From assembly GCA_016213775.1 (NCBI GenBank), contig JACQZR010000077.1:1-64000 (forward strand): a stretch of 64,000 nt of DNA, in the 5' to 3' direction. The notes beneath the pieces are model-generated. The model saw nothing but the letters and a program-made list of their open reading frames with translations. It ran no database searches and had not been told where the DNA came from. This document shows positions 17,022 to 25,293 of this stretch, in pieces (positions within the stretch are counted from its first letter, which is position 1; every line of letters begins with the position of its first letter). The stretch comes from Acidobacteriota bacterium. GTDB taxonomy: Bacteria > Acidobacteriota > Terriglobia > Bryobacterales > Bryobacteraceae. The position numbers and the translations under genes were made by a program.

Positions 17022-17825
17022 CTATACAAGACGCAGAAACACTCTCTCCATCTGAGATATCTCGCGCTGGTGCCACACCGGTGTAGTGCCGGTGAACTGG
17101 CGGTAGTCAGCGATCAGATGGGCCTGATCGTAGTAGCCGCAGTCCACGGCACTGGATGCCCAGGCAAGGTGCGGGCGCGCCTCGCGCGTCTGCAGAATCC
17201 TCTGGAAGCGGCAGATCCGGGCCAGTGTTTTGGGGCTGAGGCCGACGTGGCGAGTGAATAGCCGCTCCAGGTGGCGGCTGCTGCAACCCATGGACCTGGC
17301 AATGTCCGCAACGCGCGTGGCGGGTTCTGACTGAATGGCGCGCACGGCACAGGCGAGGGCGCCGAATCGTTCGGGTTGATGGAGTCTGCGGCGGAGGAAG
17401 GCAGCGACAAGGTTCATCCGGTGTGCGTGATTCTTGGCGTTGCGAATGGTCTCGTCTAACTGGCGCGCCTCAGATCCCCAGATGTCTTCCAGCGGGTGAA
17501 TGGCGGCGGCGACTTCGACTTGCGAGAAGCGGCAGAAGGGAGCGAGACCTCCGGGATGAAAACACACTCCGAAGACGTCGGCGGCTCCATCGGTCCGGAG
17601 GAAGAGCGGCGAGTCCATCTGCCCGGTGAATAGCGCTTGGGGCTGCCGCTCGCTGTGCTGGAGGTGGACGCGATGAAACGGATCGGCGAGGTGGAACACC
17701 AGTTCCTGGCGGCCATCGGGGACAATACGTTCGGTGGCGCAACCGGCAGCCTGCCCCGCGAGCGTCCAATAACAACGAACGAAGGGAGCCAGATCGGATT
17801 GCGGAGGGAACTCCTGGTAGTGCAC
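17022..17825 (-). CDS. AraC-family transcriptional regulator
   Basis: A 267-residue protein with a GTG start (MHYQEFPPQSDLAPFVRCYW). The N-terminal half is the small beta-sheet ligand domain found in many AraC regulators (CATERIVPDGRQELVFHL, DVFGVCFHPGGL). The C-terminal half has the two HTH motifs: RVADIARSMGCSSRHLERLFTRHVGLSPKTL and AWASSAVDCGYYDQAHLIADYRQFTGTTP. It is divergent from the MmgE/PrpD gene with 35 bases between starts, so regulation of that gene is plausible. The ligand is unknown. Confidence 0.9.
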   Translation of the reverse strand: MHYQEFPPQSDLAPFVRCYWTLAGQAAGCATERIVPDGRQELVFHLADPFHRVHLQHSERQPQALFTGQMDSPLFLRTDGAADVFGVCFHPGGLAPFCRFSQVEVAAAIHPLEDIWGSEARQLDETIRNAKNHAHRMNLVAAFLRRRLHQPERFGALACAVRAIQSEPATRVADIARSMGCSSRHLERLFTRHVGLSPKTLARICRFQRILQTREARPHLAWASSAVDCGYYDQAHLIADYRQFTGTTPVWHQREISQMERVFLRLV

Positions 17826-17860
17826 GTCTTGCCGCCAGTATACGCGGATACACTATCCTC

Positions 17861-19309
17861 ATGCAGCCAACTATGCACCGGCGAGGTTTTCTCAGCGCCG
17901 GCGCCGCCCTACTCAGCGGCCCCGTGTTTGCCGCCGAGGAGCCGATTGCGGTGCATTGGGCCGCTCTCATCCATCGCGCCCGCTTTGACGACCTCCCCGC
18001 CGAAGTCGTCGAGCGCGCCAAGCTCTGCCTGCTGGACAACATCGCAGTGCTGGCCTACACGACAACGCTGGCGGCTTCAAAGGAGGCCGTCGCGCGCACG
18101 CTTTCCATTGGCGGCCCCGCGGAGGCCAGCGTGTGGGGATTCGCGAAAAAGCTTCCCGTGGAGCAGGCGGCCTACTGCATGGGCTACCTGATTCACGGCC
18201 ACGAGATTGACGATTCCGATTTCCGTGGCGCCTACCGGCCGTCGTGTGTCTGCGTCGCTCCCGCGCTGGCGATGGCGGAGCACACGCGCGCTTCAGGACG
18301 GGATCTGATCCTGGCGCTGGCGATTGCCTATTCTGTCAACGGTGTTCTGGCGGGTGCGTTGAACGGATTGCAGGGCCTGGGATGGATGCCGTCATCCGTG
18401 GTGGGGGCCGCGGGCGGGGCAGCGGCCGCCGCGAAGCTGATGCGCCTGGACGCGGGGCAATTGCAGCATGCGCTCGCACTGGGGATGGTGTCAGGCGGCG
18501 GCCTTTTCCAGTATTACTACGATCAGACGGAAGAGAAGAAATTGCACGTAGCAGCATCGGCTCGCACTGGGATCGAACTCGCCTACCGCGCCCGGCATGG
18601 CTGGAAAGGTCCGGGCCGTGCAGTGGAAGGCAACGCCGGCCTGGTGACGGCTTACCTTCGCGGTTCTGGACGCAAAGTGGATCTTGCCAGACTGCGCGAC
18701 GCGATGCAGGTGTTCGATGGGCCGCTGTACATCTATCCGAAGTTCACCGCCTGCTCGGCGGGCATAGGCCCATTCCTGGACGCACTGGATCCGCTCTGGA
18801 AGCGAGAGAAGGTTGCGGTGAGCGATGTCGCCGGCTTCACGGTCGTCGACGGGCAACTGCTCGGCGGAAACTTCCGCGAAAAAATCCTGCACTTCGAACC
18901 GCCAGCCACCGTCACTGGCGCGCAGCTCAACTTCAACTACACAGTCTCTCTCTTTCTCCATCGCGGATCGGCTTCGGTGTACGACTTCACCGAAGCGGCA
19001 CTGCGGGATGCGAGTGTGCTTGCATTGGCGCGCAATGCAAGGTTCGAAGAAGTGCCGGCGGGCTCGGAATCGACCCTCAAGATCCATCTCAAGAACGGGC
19101 GCACGATCACTGCGCCGTTTCGTCGAAGCCGCGGCGAGAAACCAGAGCCTGAACTTCGCGAAATGCGAATGGAGAAGTTTGAGCGGCTGACGGCGAAACG
19201 GCTGAACGATGCCGGGAGGAAGAAGACGCTGGAACTGGTGAACGGGGTGGACAGGGTAAAGGATACAGCGGAGTGGGTGAAGGACGTACTGCGGTTGTGG
19301 AAGGCGTGA
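17861..19309 (+). CDS. MmgE/PrpD-family protein with twin-arginine-like leader
   Basis: A 482-residue member of the 2-methylcitrate dehydratase/MmgE fold. After a leader (HRRGFLSAGAALLSGPVFA) come LPAEVVERAKLCLLDNIAVLAY and YLIHGHEIDDSDFRGAYRPS, the latter equivalent to the His/Asp active-site stretch of PrpD. Further conserved blocks are LQHALALGMVSGGGLF and YPKFTACSAG. Family members hydrate or dehydrate tricarboxylates; an exported version acting on another acid is likely but unproven. The second ATG (fifth codon) may be the real start. It faces the divergent AraC gene. Confidence 0.85.
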   Translation: MQPTMHRRGFLSAGAALLSGPVFAAEEPIAVHWAALIHRARFDDLPAEVVERAKLCLLDNIAVLAYTTTLAASKEAVARTLSIGGPAEASVWGFAKKLPVEQAAYCMGYLIHGHEIDDSDFRGAYRPSCVCVAPALAMAEHTRASGRDLILALAIAYSVNGVLAGALNGLQGLGWMPSSVVGAAGGAAAAAKLMRLDAGQLQHALALGMVSGGGLFQYYYDQTEEKKLHVAASARTGIELAYRARHGWKGPGRAVEGNAGLVTAYLRGSGRKVDLARLRDAMQVFDGPLYIYPKFTACSAGIGPFLDALDPLWKREKVAVSDVAGFTVVDGQLLGGNFREKILHFEPPATVTGAQLNFNYTVSLFLHRGSASVYDFTEAALRDASVLALARNARFEEVPAGSESTLKIHLKNGRTITAPFRRSRGEKPEPELREMRMEKFERLTAKRLNDAGRKKTLELVNGVDRVKDTAEWVKDVLRLWKA

Positions 19310-19381
19310 GGTAGAAACACTCGTTGACTGCTACTGACGCCTCGTCTTCAGGGTGGCGACAAAATGAGACGAAGAGCGAGC

Positions 19382-19412
19382 CCAAGCCGCCGCGCGCGCA
19401 CTCGCGGCTTGG
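19382..19412. terminator. Hairpin between convergent genes
   Basis: A perfect nine-base-pair inverted repeat, ccaagccgc at 19382-19390 and gcggcttgg at 19404-19412, with a 13-base loop. It sits between the MmgE/PrpD stop and the haloperoxidase stop on the other strand, so it could end transcription from either side. No clear T-run follows in either direction. Confidence 0.5.
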
Positions 19413-19433
19413 ACTCTCCCAACGTGTGTCAAC

Positions 19434-20675
19434 TTAACGAACCGGCTGGAAGAAGTTGTCGCACACGTGCCGTGCCACCTGACGCGCGATATCAGCACCG
19501 TGATACATCGAGTGGCGCCAGTGCAGGCCGGCCCACACCCGGGCGTTATCCATCTCTCGTATCAAGGTCGTCAGATCCGTGTAAGTCCGCTCTGCCTTCA
19601 CCAATTGAGGAAATCCCGCCCGGGTGGCCGTGAGAGTCCACGTGATTCTGGCGGTGCCAAAAAACCTCGCCATGGCATCGGTAATGGCGCCTGTAACGAA
19701 CGCGTGTCCTGACGGGTATTCCGGGTGGTTTACATTGATCAACGGCCTCCAGCTTGCATCAGGGGCGGTGTCGGGATTGCCATCAAGGTCTGCCTTTGGG
19801 ATTGCGACCCGCGGACGCCACAGATGGTAGTAGTACTTCGTCTCGAAGCCCACGATGCCGGAATCGGCCGCAGCCGTGTATATCATCGCGAAGAAGCGGG
19901 ACGCATCAGGAACACTCAATCGGCGGCTAACGGCAAGGTTAACAAGGTCCTGGTGGATGGTGGCAATAGACGCCTGCCAGAAGTAAGCGATGTCGGTCTG
20001 CTCCGCGGTACGAATCGAGCTATCGAAGCGGCCGTAATCGCGTGTCTCGATGAAGTCCGCGGTATATCCCGGCGAAGTCATCGGATCGGGGCCGGTCGGC
20101 CGGAACCGCGATGGATTTGAGAATGTGAACGGTTTGATCTGACCGACATTCACGGAGACCGGCTGGGTACCGCAGCCAGCGTCCGGTTCGAACTGGCCTA
20201 CCGGCAGATTGATGGTGCTGCATTCGTACAACACAACATCGTTCATGCCGTCGCCGGCGCGGGAGGCCTGAATCGCGGCGGCGGCATTCTGGCCGGCTAA
20301 CACTCCATTGGTCTTTGCGTCGCCGGCCGGTATGGCTGCCATATAGGCTTCGTACTGGGCCTCAAAGGCAGCGGCGCGGGAGGGGTCCACAAACGGACGT
20401 GCCGCCCGGTAGGCAGCAGTCGCCACTGCCGCGCGGATGTCCGCTCCAGGACGAGCCCGGGCCGTACTGGCGAACGGCGTATAGTCTCCTGCCACTGCCA
20501 CCGCCGCATCGTACATGGCGATGTGGATTGTCGCGCGCATGATGTGCTGGATGGCCGGCGACTTCGGCGGCGTGTTAATAGCAGGCTGCACAATCTCAGC
20601 CCACTCGGTTACCACATTCTGACCATGCAAAAAGCCGCATGCCAGCAAATAGACAAAGATATGGTGTCTCTTCAT
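19434..20675 (-). CDS. Vanadium-dependent haloperoxidase / PAP2-like protein, secreted
   Basis: A 413-residue protein. Start set at the ATG at 20675 because GGAG lies nine bases upstream; ATG 20681 is two codons earlier and also possible. A leader (KRHHIFVYLLACGFLHGQ) precedes the helical domain. Active-site motifs of vanadate haloperoxidases are in order: Lys280...Arg287-Pro288 (KYYYHLWRP), PSGH 321-324 and Arg379-x-x-x-Gly-x-His385 (RVWAGLHWRH), His385 being the expected vanadate ligand. Such enzymes oxidise halides with peroxide; some relatives are acid phosphatases. It follows the dirigent-like gene by 37 bases on the same strand. Confidence 0.85.
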   Translation of the reverse strand: MKRHHIFVYLLACGFLHGQNVVTEWAEIVQPAINTPPKSPAIQHIMRATIHIAMYDAAVAVAGDYTPFASTARARPGADIRAAVATAAYRAARPFVDPSRAAAFEAQYEAYMAAIPAGDAKTNGVLAGQNAAAAIQASRAGDGMNDVVLYECSTINLPVGQFEPDAGCGTQPVSVNVGQIKPFTFSNPSRFRPTGPDPMTSPGYTADFIETRDYGRFDSSIRTAEQTDIAYFWQASIATIHQDLVNLAVSRRLSVPDASRFFAMIYTAAADSGIVGFETKYYYHLWRPRVAIPKADLDGNPDTAPDASWRPLINVNHPEYPSGHAFVTGAITDAMARFFGTARITWTLTATRAGFPQLVKAERTYTDLTTLIREMDNARVWAGLHWRHSMYHGADIARQVARHVCDNFFQPVR

Positions 20676-20712
20676 GTTCATGTTCTCCTTGGTTGTTCGT
20701 TGGGAGTCCTCG

Positions 20713-21732
20713 CTACTCCACTGGGATTCTGATGTCGGGTGCAGCCATCCAGGCAACGCTAAGACGCACGGTTGTATTTCCGCTTGCTGTATCCGGAGGC
20801 ATCCGGAAGTTGACCTGATAGCCGTCGATCGAGCCCGGATGGCCAGTGGCGGCCAAGATCTCAGCCGGAGTCCCGTTCACCAGGATTTCGAGGGGTGAGT
20901 TTACGGGCTGCAACGGCATCTCAGGAAACGGCTGGCCAGGTTCGGCGGTGGATGTCGTGGGACCCAGATGCCGGGCGAATAAGGATACGACCTCACCCGG
21001 ACGTGCCGGTTTCGCGGGAGTCACGGGTGTGAGGTCGGAAGAGTGAACGACTGCGGGGCCGCTCGGCGTTGTGATCACTTCCGGGGCATGCAGAGGAACG
21101 AGGGTCATGCGGAGCGTCCACTCGTCGCCGGGTCTGGAGCGGCGGATTCCCGGATCCTCTGAAACCGAAGCTGCTCCGACGAGTGGTACAGCGCTCGTAA
21201 GTACTTGACCAGAGAAGCCACGTGCCCCCAGGAACGCGCCGGTTCCGCCGACAATGGCGAAATTGGCGCCAACGCCGCCGATGGGCCGGCCCGGCACCAC
21301 CAGGCCGCCGATCGTGCCCTGCAACATAAGGCTGCCCACAGACGTACCATCCTCCTGAAGAATCTCTAGGGTTCCTATGCTCTGAGCGAAGCGTCCATTC
21401 ACGTCCGAGATCGCTTGTCCATTTGCCGGATTGGTGGCAAGGCCAATGAACGTAGTCCAGAACGTCGACACTCCCTTGGCAGGTTTGCCGTTGACGGACA
21501 CGACATCCCCGATGCTGGTCCAGGATCTGAAGTTCCGGCCACCGGTCGTAGGCGTGGTCTGACGCTGCAAGGTGGCGTACTCTCCGTAGGGAACTGCGTC
21601 GTGGAAGTAGGCCACCTGATTCGCGACAACGATCTCGAGTTTTGTGCCGGAAGTGATTTGGGCGTGCGTGAGGCCGCTCAGTGTCAAAAAGCAAAACGCC
21701 GCGATGGGCTTGGTTGTATTTGGGAAGTTCAT
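20713..21732 (-). CDS. Secreted dirigent/allene-oxide-cyclase-like barrel protein with TIGR03437 C-terminal domain
   Basis: A 339-residue protein, start chosen at ATG 21732 behind GGAGA with good spacing; the longer frame upstream is not protein-like. Signal peptide: MNFPNTTKPIAAFCFLTLSG, cleaved after HAQ. Residues 30-215 contain FAIVGGTGAFLGARG, the turn characteristic of dirigent/AOC-type beta barrels. Residues ~235-339 (ARPGEVVSLFARHLGPT, SPLEILVNGTPAEILAATGHPG, YQVNFRMP) are the Solibacter TIGR03437 tail, probably a surface or sorting module. It is in an apparent operon with the haloperoxidase and divergent from a sigma factor gene. Confidence 0.7.
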   Translation of the reverse strand: MNFPNTTKPIAAFCFLTLSGLTHAQITSGTKLEIVVANQVAYFHDAVPYGEYATLQRQTTPTTGGRNFRSWTSIGDVVSVNGKPAKGVSTFWTTFIGLATNPANGQAISDVNGRFAQSIGTLEILQEDGTSVGSLMLQGTIGGLVVPGRPIGGVGANFAIVGGTGAFLGARGFSGQVLTSAVPLVGAASVSEDPGIRRSRPGDEWTLRMTLVPLHAPEVITTPSGPAVVHSSDLTPVTPAKPARPGEVVSLFARHLGPTTSTAEPGQPFPEMPLQPVNSPLEILVNGTPAEILAATGHPGSIDGYQVNFRMPPDTASGNTTVRLSVAWMAAPDIRIPVE

Positions 21733-21775
21733 GATCGTTCTCCGGCTGGGTAACCGAGAAATGGAGATAATAACT

Positions 21776-22393
21776 ATGAAGCGGGTACGTTTTTTTTTCG
21801 GGACCTCTATCTTGCCTCCAGTTGCGTCCAGGGAGATCACACAGACTCTAAAGGCGTGGAGCGCCGGCGACCAGGCAGCGCTGAACCGTCTGATGCCTCG
21901 CGTGTTCGATGAGCTGCGCCGCATGGCCCGCCATTATGCGAAACGAGCGGGCCACTCCATGCAGACTGCCGATCTGGTGAACGAGGTCTATCTGCGCCTG
22001 ATCGACATCAATGACGTCACGTGGCAGGATCGCACCCACTTCTTTGCCGTAGCCGCCCAATTGATGAGGCGCATTCTGGTGGATGCGGCGCGGGCACGCG
22101 CGTGCGCCAAGCGGGGTGGTGGGCTGAAACGAGTGGACCATTCGGGAGTCAATTTGGACCAGATGCCCGGCGTGTCGTCAGGCCAGGACTCGGAATTGGT
22201 GGCGATTGACGACGCTTTGACCGTACTGACCAGGATGGATCCGAGAAAGGCGCACGTGATCGAGTTGCGCTTCTTCGGCGGCTTGACCGTCGAAGAGACG
22301 GCCGAAGTTCTGAAGATCGGTCCACAAACGGTAATGCGCGAATGGAAGCTGGCTAAGGCGTGGATGTTGCGGGAATTGGGCCGTGCGGAATGA
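21776..22393 (+). CDS. ECF-subfamily sigma factor (acidobacterial Sig-70_X6 type)
   Basis: A 205-residue sigma factor, start at ATG 21776 with GGAG nine bases upstream; the frame continues upstream into the divergent gene without similarity. Sequence blocks: LMPRVFDELRRMARHYAKR, DLVNEVYLRLIDI (region 2), HFFAVAAQLMRRILVDAARARACAKRGGG, and region 4 AHVIELRFFGGLTVEETAEVLKIGPQTVMREWKLAKAWM. This matches the TIGR02999-type ECF group that is expanded in Acidobacteria. It is divergent from the dirigent-like/haloperoxidase pair and its stop abuts the stop of the convergent kinase gene. Confidence 0.9.
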   Translation: MKRVRFFFGTSILPPVASREITQTLKAWSAGDQAALNRLMPRVFDELRRMARHYAKRAGHSMQTADLVNEVYLRLIDINDVTWQDRTHFFAVAAQLMRRILVDAARARACAKRGGGLKRVDHSGVNLDQMPGVSSGQDSELVAIDDALTVLTRMDPRKAHVIELRFFGGLTVEETAEVLKIGPQTVMREWKLAKAWMLRELGRAE

Positions 22394-25138
22394 TCATCGC
22401 GGCCTGGACAATAACATCGGCCAGTTCACGACGAGTGCGATCGAAGGCTCTTCCGTGGATTCCTCGGCGACGACATTGATCAAGAATTTTTTGCCATCGG
22501 CCGTTGCGTCCCATCTGGCAGCCCTGCGAGGCATGTCGAAGAGAGGCTTTTCGGCGCCGATTTCGAACGATCGTCCACGTCCGTCAACTGAAACAGCCAT
22601 CATCTTGCCGCGCTTGGTGTAGAAGATCTCGCGGCCGTCCTCCCTCCAATCGTGGTCTAGCCCCTCGGAAATTCTCGACTTAGGGCCGGGGCCCGGGAAA
22701 GGTGCAACGAACAACTCGAACCGTCCGGATTCGTTGGATGAGTAGGTGACCCAACGACCGTCGGGTGAGAATCTCGGGATCCTCTCAGCGAAGGTAGTCT
22801 TCAAGAACGGGAAGGCCTTACGATCTTTCAGCGGCAGCACCCACAAATCTGGCCCGGTCTCTGGCGTGCTAACGCCAGTGCCGTATAGGATAAACCGGCC
22901 GTCCTGCGACCAACTCGTTGGGTGCTTACTGAGGTTGTCCGTCCAAAGCAACTCCTCAGCGCCTGGTTGGTTGGTGGCCTTCTGGTACAAATCGGAGCGG
23001 CCGCCGCGCGCAGCGCGGAAGAGGATTCTGCTGCCATCGGACGACCAAATCGGGCCGCGAGCCAATCGGGCACCGGAGGTGAGGCGGGTCCGTGCGCCTC
23101 TCGCCACATCGAAGATCCAGATGTCCGTTCCGTTGATAGGATCATCGACGATCACTGCGACTCTTTCTCCGTCCGGAGAGATCTGGGGGATCGAATAGAT
23201 CGAGTAGCTCGACTTTTCGCCCAAGGTGCCGAGTTGCTTACCAGATCGGTCAAACCAGAAGAGTTGCGAAGCCGGTAAGGGTTGGCCAGCCTGATAGACT
23301 AGCGCCCCTGTCTGAGAAACGGAGAAAGCCCCTTGCTGGTTACCCGTAGGAAGATCGGTTTCAATCTCCCGCGCCACCACCACGGCCTCTCCCTTCAACT
23401 CCAGACGGCTGACGTCGAATTGTTGCGCCATCAGGGCCTGTTGCCGCAAAAACAAGAGGTAACCCTGCGCGTATTGCGCATGCGATGCGCCTGCCAGGAT
23501 CAGTTTTGATCGATTTGATGAGAGCGAGCTGGCATATATCCCGTTGGCGTCGAAAGGACCTCCTGTTTTAGTTCCCTGGGCGGTATACACAAAGTGGTGG
23601 CCATCGGGAAGAAAGAATGGCCGTGAGTGATAGCTCTGACCAGTCTCTCTGTCTAGAGTGGTCGCTGAAACGGGTGCTCCTCCCAATGCGGACACACGCT
23701 GTAGGGCTGAACTATAGCTGGCGAACAGTATCACGCCGTCACGGTTCCAAGAGCCTCCGCCGCTCCCGTCCGTGCGGGCGAGCGTGATGGCCGGCCCCCC
23801 GGACCGGTTCACTCTCCTTAGCTCGTTCCCCGCGAAAAAACCGATTTGGCTGCCATCAGGTGACCAGAATGGAGTTCCAGCACCCTCCGTTCCCGCCAGG
23901 GGCTGTGCGGAATCCTCGTCGAGGGAGCGTAGCAACAGACGTCCGCCGGCCGCAATCGCCAAATACCGCCCATCGGGAGAAAGCGCCAGCCGCGAGGCCG
24001 CGTACTGATGTAGACTCGTGCCCAGCGCTAGAGGAATCGATGAGATATAGACCTGCTCCGCTGGCCCTACCCAACCGCGTCCCAACAGGAAAGCGCCCGC
24101 GATGGCCGACACGCCCAGCACGCCCACTGCCCCCGCCAAACGCCGGGATGATTTGCCGGCCGGAGCCTGTGCCGTAGTTGGACTTTTCGCAGCCCACTCC
24201 AACTCTGCTTTCACATCCCGTGCCGCCTGCCATCGATCCTCCGGATCGTGCGCAAGGCAGCGCTTCACCACATGCGCAAATTGCGGCGGCAATCCTTCCA
24301 TCGCGTCAATTTCGTCTGTTGGCTCTACCCGTTTACCGGTGGCCATTTCGTATAGAACAAGGCCGAGCGCAAAGATGTCTGTTCTCTCACTGCATGGACT
24401 GCCCTTCCATTGTTCCGGTGCCATATAGGCCGGCGTTCCCATCACCGCGTGGCTCGCACTGAGTTGAGGATCGCCAGAGAGTTTCGCTAATCCGAAGTCA
24501 AGCACCTTCGCCAGGGACTTCGTCACCATGATGTTGCCCGGCTTGAGATCGCGATGAATAATACCCTTCGCGTGGGCGGCGGCGAGCGCGTCGGCCACTT
24601 GAACTCCGTAACGGGTTGCGAGATCCAGCGGCAGCGGGCCGCCTTCCAGCCTGGAGGAGAGCGTCTCGCCGTCCAGCAGCTCCATCACAAGGTAATCTGG
24701 TCCGACGTCGTAGAGCGTGCAGATGTTTGGATGATTCAATGATGAGATTGCCCGGGCCTCCCGCTGGAAGCGGTCACTGAACTTCTCATTCACGACTTTG
24801 ACCGCGACGGTTCGATCCAGACGCGTGTCCCTGGCCCGATAGACCTGGCCCATGCCGCCAGCCCCGAGCATGCCCTCAATTCGATATGGACCGAGTTGTG
24901 TGCCCGTGGAGAGGTGCGCAGTTGCGATCATCGTGCTCGGCAATTCGTCGTCTTGCCAAACCGGACGATCCAATCGGCCAGTGGCTGAAACGTTCTGCGC
25001 CAAAAGCGACTCCACTTCACGGCGGAGTTCGTCGTCTCCCTCGCTAGCCTGCGCTACGAAAGCTGCACGATTTGCCGGATTCTTCTCGATCGCAGCGTTG
25101 TAGAGGGACTCCACTTGCCGCCATCGTTCCGGGCTCAT
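22394..25138 (-). CDS. Ser/Thr protein kinase with C-terminal WD40-like beta-propeller
   Basis: A 914-residue protein, start at the ATG giving MSPERWRQVESLYNAAI, the usual N-terminus of these kinases. Kinase domain about 85-330: LGAGGMGQVY (91-100), Lys114, HRDLKPGN (Asp197), DFG 214-216, GTPAYMAPEQ. One membrane helix at about 334-352 (VGVLGVSAIAGAFLLGRGW) is followed by a PD40/TolB-type propeller with repeats such as LSPDGRYLAIAA, FWSPDGSQIGFF, ISPDGERVAVIV, WSSDGSRILFRA and FSPDGRWVTYSS. The propeller would be outside and the kinase inside. Its gene converges on the sigma gene with no intergenic base, so the two are likely a pair. Confidence 0.92.
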   Translation of the reverse strand: MSPERWRQVESLYNAAIEKNPANRAAFVAQASEGDDELRREVESLLAQNVSATGRLDRPVWQDDELPSTMIATAHLSTGTQLGPYRIEGMLGAGGMGQVYRARDTRLDRTVAVKVVNEKFSDRFQREARAISSLNHPNICTLYDVGPDYLVMELLDGETLSSRLEGGPLPLDLATRYGVQVADALAAAHAKGIIHRDLKPGNIMVTKSLAKVLDFGLAKLSGDPQLSASHAVMGTPAYMAPEQWKGSPCSERTDIFALGLVLYEMATGKRVEPTDEIDAMEGLPPQFAHVVKRCLAHDPEDRWQAARDVKAELEWAAKSPTTAQAPAGKSSRRLAGAVGVLGVSAIAGAFLLGRGWVGPAEQVYISSIPLALGTSLHQYAASRLALSPDGRYLAIAAGGRLLLRSLDEDSAQPLAGTEGAGTPFWSPDGSQIGFFAGNELRRVNRSGGPAITLARTDGSGGGSWNRDGVILFASYSSALQRVSALGGAPVSATTLDRETGQSYHSRPFFLPDGHHFVYTAQGTKTGGPFDANGIYASSLSSNRSKLILAGASHAQYAQGYLLFLRQQALMAQQFDVSRLELKGEAVVVAREIETDLPTGNQQGAFSVSQTGALVYQAGQPLPASQLFWFDRSGKQLGTLGEKSSYSIYSIPQISPDGERVAVIVDDPINGTDIWIFDVARGARTRLTSGARLARGPIWSSDGSRILFRAARGGRSDLYQKATNQPGAEELLWTDNLSKHPTSWSQDGRFILYGTGVSTPETGPDLWVLPLKDRKAFPFLKTTFAERIPRFSPDGRWVTYSSNESGRFELFVAPFPGPGPKSRISEGLDHDWREDGREIFYTKRGKMMAVSVDGRGRSFEIGAEKPLFDMPRRAARWDATADGKKFLINVVAEESTEEPSIALVVNWPMLLSRPR

Positions 25139-25246
25139 CATGTCTAATAGCATAATGCCCGAATCAAACAACTTCAATAATCGGAGGCTAGTCGAAACGA
25201 GGTTGCCGAGATGGCAGTCAATCGCTTCACAACGAGGCCAGTAAAT

Positions 25247-25278
25247 GGCGGTGAGGGAGTTGTTCGCTCCCCCACGCC
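25247..25278. terminator. Hairpin after the large receptor gene
   Basis: ggcggtgagggag (25247-25259) pairs with ctcccccacgcc (25267-25278) around a seven-base loop, about 12 pairs with one mismatch and one bulge. It lies 16 bases past the receptor stop on the minus strand. No T-run follows, so it may be an attenuator or RNA-stability element rather than a classical terminator. Confidence 0.45.
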
Positions 25279-25293
25279 ACTGAAGCGGTTAGG

